Shown piece by piece: positions 61,436-64,000 of a DNA stretch of 64,000 nt (position 1 is its first letter; each line of letters opens with the position of its first letter). Both the position numbers and the translations under genes were made by a program. Below the pieces are notes generated by a model. That model made no database searches. It saw only the letters and a program-made list of their open reading frames with translations, and was not told the origin of the DNA. The DNA is from Clostridium sp. CX1 (GTDB lineage: Bacteria; Bacillota; Clostridia; Clostridiales; Clostridiaceae): the NCBI RefSeq assembly GCF_025398335.1, contig NZ_JAODOO010000008.1:117124-181123 (forward strand), given 5' to 3'.

Positions 61436-62626
61436 TTATTCTTCGCTGATGCAAGGTCTAACTCCTTTTAATGATAACTTTTCTTTTGGCAAAGTGGTAT
61501 TAAGCTCCTCTGGAGTGTATCCTTTCAAAATACTCTGCCTTGTATTATTTGCAAATCTGTATATTTCATGAATAAGTATACTAGCCTCTTTAACGTCAGA
61601 AATATCAAAGTTATCCATGAATCCATCAACTATTTCGTCAAGGTCCTTTTCATTTTTAAAACTACATTGCAAATAAAAAATTAAGTCCTTTGCTTGATTA
61701 CTATTAATATTATAATTGCTAGTCAAAAAGCTGTGGAGCCTTTTATATGCTTCCGTTTCCTCTATATAATCCTCTCTTGCTGCATTTAATAATTCTTCCT
61801 TTTTAAGAGGATAAAAATCTAAATCAAATCTCCTTATCTGCTCAATTAGCAGATACTGACTGTCCTCTACCATGATATCCCTACCTGTGTATCCATTGAA
61901 GTTAAATCCACCATAGTATTCTGCGCCATCCCTTAATATAATTTTCATATTCATCTTTGAAGTATCAAAATCTACATACTTTACCACTAGTTCTTTAAAA
62001 TGTTTTAAATCAATAATTCCGTAATAATAACACATGCCCCAGAATAACTTTATTAACTCTTCATTTTTTTCAAATTTATTAACTAACTCTAGATTATTTT
62101 TATCCTTAATTATTTTTTGCAACTCCTCAGGCATAATAATAACATTTTCATTTTTAATTTTTCCTGTAAATAAAAGCGCTCTTTCCCTAAAATAAAAGAT
62201 ATGGCCTATATTCTCATTTTCTATGTTCTCTCCATAACCATTCTTATTTACCAAGTCTAATAGATATACAAATCTCTCTCTATCCATATTTTCTAGAAAC
62301 ATATTTACTCTATCTTCATAAAGTTCCAATATCTTATTTTTTAATTCTTCTTTCCTTAGAGTAGATGCTTTATCTATACAAAAATTCACAGCAATAGTAG
62401 TTAATTCACTTTTTCCAAGCTTATTTAGGTGATATTCAAGGGAGAAACTCTTTTTAACAGGTATCCATTTTTTTAGTATCTGTTCTGCACCATAATTCAG
62501 TATACTTTTTGCTAACTCATCTATCATAGCCTTTAACTCATCTTTTTCAAAATGTCCTGTATCTCCTTCTCCTTTTTTCTCATATGAATTTAGTATATTG
62601 TTAATGTCAATTACTTTTCCTTTCAA
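61436..62626 (-). CDS. Hypothetical 396-residue protein
   Basis: I do not recognise this protein. It is soluble, acidic and almost entirely helical, with no signal peptide or membrane segment. The central part has a short beta stretch (NENIGHIFYFRERALLFTGK, then VIIMPEELQKII), and the C-terminal end reads RFANNTRQSILKGYTPEELN. No catalytic motif is evident. The TTG at 62626 is preferred: AGGTGG lies eight bases upstream, and the GTG four codons earlier is inside that site. A perfect palindrome just upstream suggests dedicated regulation. Confidence 0.75.
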   Translation of the reverse strand: MKGKVIDINNILNSYEKKGEGDTGHFEKDELKAMIDELAKSILNYGAEQILKKWIPVKKSFSLEYHLNKLGKSELTTIAVNFCIDKASTLRKEELKNKILELYEDRVNMFLENMDRERFVYLLDLVNKNGYGENIENENIGHIFYFRERALLFTGKIKNENVIIMPEELQKIIKDKNNLELVNKFEKNEELIKLFWGMCYYYGIIDLKHFKELVVKYVDFDTSKMNMKIILRDGAEYYGGFNFNGYTGRDIMVEDSQYLLIEQIRRFDLDFYPLKKEELLNAAREDYIEETEAYKRLHSFLTSNYNINSNQAKDLIFYLQCSFKNEKDLDEIVDGFMDNFDISDVKEASILIHEIYRFANNTRQSILKGYTPEELNTTLPKEKLSLKGVRPCISEE

Positions 62627-62640
62627 TACAAGCACCACCT

Positions 62641-62673
62641 AAATATATATTAGCTAATAGCTAATATATATTT
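62641..62673. promoter_or_regulatory. Perfect 16-bp-arm palindrome upstream of the 396-residue protein gene
   Basis: 16-bp arms (62641-62656 and 62658-62673) around one central base, containing TTAGCTA/TAGCTAA. It is 15 bases before the start codon, so it could be an operator near the transcription start or a 5' UTR hairpin. Confidence 0.6.
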
Positions 62674-62719
62674 TCGCCAAGATAAGCACATATTATAATA
62701 GATAGATAGATTTTTTATT

Positions 62720-63829
62720 TTACTCCTGCTCAATTATGTATTGAGGTCCAACTATGACTATTTCTAGTTCGTTTCTAAGATCTCTGTAAACCTCTTCATT
62801 TTTAATGCCAATAATCTTAACCTTAGGTCTTAAGGTATAATTAGGATATACCTCTTCTACTACAGCTACTTCTCCATTGCTTAGCCTTACTACAGTTCCC
62901 TCTGGATAAGGAACTATGGATTTACTGAAAGCCTTAACTAAATCATAGTTAAATTGTATTTGTCCGTTTGCCATTATGTATTCTACAGCGTCATTTGGAC
63001 TCATTGCTTCTCTATAAGGACGTTCTGATGTAAGGGCATCATAGACATCTGCCACTGCTACTATCTTAGCTAAGTCATTTATTTCATTGCTCTTTCTTCC
63101 CTCTGGATATCCTTTGCCATCTTCTCTCTCATGATGCTGAAGAGCTATAATTCTAGAAGTGGCTGGTACATCTACACTACCTTTTAAAAACTCATAGCCC
63201 TTTACTGTATGTTCTTTTACAATTTTACTTTCTTCCTCTGTAAGCTTACCATTTTTCTTCAATATGTCTTCTGGTATAAGTGCTTTACCAATATCATGGA
63301 TCAATGCACCTAAACATAACTCATATAATTTTTTCCTATCTAACTGCAGCTGAATACCCATTACTAGGGATAATACTGCCACATTGACACTGTGCTGATA
63401 GGTATAACTGTCTATACTTTTTATATCTACTATATTAATTAGCACACTCTTTCTGTCAAGGAGTTCCTCAGTAATTTCCACTCCAATTTCTCTTATAGAC
63501 TTAAAATAATTTTGTTTTTCTAATATAAGTTTTTTATCCTGTGCACTGCTTTTTCCAACATTCAAATTAAATTTTTCAAAGCTATAAAAGGTTTCCTTTA
63601 TGGTTTTAACAGCCTTCTGCCTAAGTTCCGGTTTTATTATATCCTCTACGCCCTTTTCACTATACTCATCATTTATGTACATTGCAAACATTCCGAGAAG
63701 CTTTACTCTTCTAATGTAACTTTCGGTAAGCTGTACACCTTCTCTAAGCAAAATAGTTCCCTTATCATCATAAATGGTTTTTGCTAAAAAACTCCCCGCT
63801 TTAACGTACTGTATTGGTACTAGCCTCAT
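62720..63829 (-). CDS. HD-GYP domain phosphodiesterase, second paralogue
   Basis: A 369-residue protein with the same architecture as the product of 22355-23401: an N-terminal module (MRLVPIQYVKAGSFLAKTIYDDKGT), a helical linker, and an HD-GYP domain with HDIGK, LQHHEREDGKGYPEG and the full GYP motif. It should hydrolyse cyclic di-GMP. The linker is about 20 residues longer than in the paralogue. AGGAGGAG precedes the ATG. The last 170 bases of the window upstream of it hold no recognised feature. Confidence 0.9.
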   Translation of the reverse strand: MRLVPIQYVKAGSFLAKTIYDDKGTILLREGVQLTESYIRRVKLLGMFAMYINDEYSEKGVEDIIKPELRQKAVKTIKETFYSFEKFNLNVGKSSAQDKKLILEKQNYFKSIREIGVEITEELLDRKSVLINIVDIKSIDSYTYQHSVNVAVLSLVMGIQLQLDRKKLYELCLGALIHDIGKALIPEDILKKNGKLTEEESKIVKEHTVKGYEFLKGSVDVPATSRIIALQHHEREDGKGYPEGRKSNEINDLAKIVAVADVYDALTSERPYREAMSPNDAVEYIMANGQIQFNYDLVKAFSKSIVPYPEGTVVRLSNGEVAVVEEVYPNYTLRPKVKIIGIKNEEVYRDLRNELEIVIVGPQYIIEQE

Positions 63830-64000
63830 TATAACTCCTCCTAGGTTAAATTCAACTATATATTCTTCTGTAATAAAACTTATAACAAACCCTATTTATA
63901 TAATAATATCAAATTAAAACCAACATTGTAAAATTATAAATAACTGCTTTATAACCTTTATTGCAACTTACAGCTAATATTGAAATTCTATCTAAATAAA

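Overview
The window is AT-rich, with short intergenic gaps, strong GGAGG-type ribosome binding sites and some TTG/GTG starts. Its gene set (SigI/RsgI, a Spo0E-like phosphatase, YtaF, DegV paralogues, a radical-SAM AmmeMemoRadiSam pair, two HD-GYP proteins and tungstate/molybdopterin genes) points to an anaerobic, spore-forming, low-GC Firmicute, most likely Clostridium sensu stricto. It reads as ordinary chromosome: no prophage, CRISPR array, rRNA operon or intact insertion sequence was found.

Layout. 1-7 kb: a TerC-type metal exporter, a degV-padR operon, a purine permease under a complete guanine riboswitch, a CBS protein, and a GntR/ABC transporter operon. 7-13.8 kb: a dCache chemoreceptor, the AmmeMemoRadiSam pair, a LysM-CAP secreted protein, and an L-cysteine desulfidase gene with a near-consensus sigma-54 promoter. 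The probable sigma-54 activator follows at 14.1-15.9 kb. 16-17 kb: an 876-bp non-coding element made of two long hairpins, then an orphan amino-acid binding lipoprotein. 18-26.6 kb: small membrane proteins, a second degV, an AI-2E family permease, an HD-GYP protein, and an operon for molybdopterin synthesis and tungstate transport. 26.7-32.3 kb: an Fe-S aldo/keto reductase, divergent mntR and mntH, an FAH-family hydrolase and a soluble chemoreceptor. 32.4-33.1 kb: a second, inverted and rearranged copy of the hairpin element. 33.2-36.1 kb: a DUF5667 secreted protein divergent from sigI-rsgI. 36-46 kb: small conserved proteins, PTS EIIA, tRNA-Ile, YetF/DUF4363, topoisomerase III, an unflagged 48-residue Spo0E-like gene and YtaF. 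45.6-49.2 kb: a probable cell-wall hydrolase, a PrcB-like secreted protein and a DUF3231 gene broken by an in-frame TGA. 49.3-52.4 kb: lon and a TetR regulator that share an operator-like motif. 52.6-64 kb: a MobB-like P-loop protein, a HAD phosphatase, a lone Bet/RecT recombinase, a large hybrid histidine kinase, an ArsB/NhaD-type permease, an iron-sulfur flavoprotein, an unknown 396-residue protein and a second HD-GYP protein.

The least explained structure is the two-hairpin element at 15973-16848 and 32406-33141. It has imperfect terminal inverted repeats and no convincing coding capacity, and its two hairpin units are related to each other. They differ by apparently compensatory changes in the stem. 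Four candidate regulons can be read from shared upstream motifs: twin palindromes before both degV genes; a SigI-like motif before sigI and the DUF5667 gene; a common palindrome before lon and tetR; and the sigma-54 promoter of the cysteine desulfidase gene. All functional calls come from reading the sequence; no database search was run.
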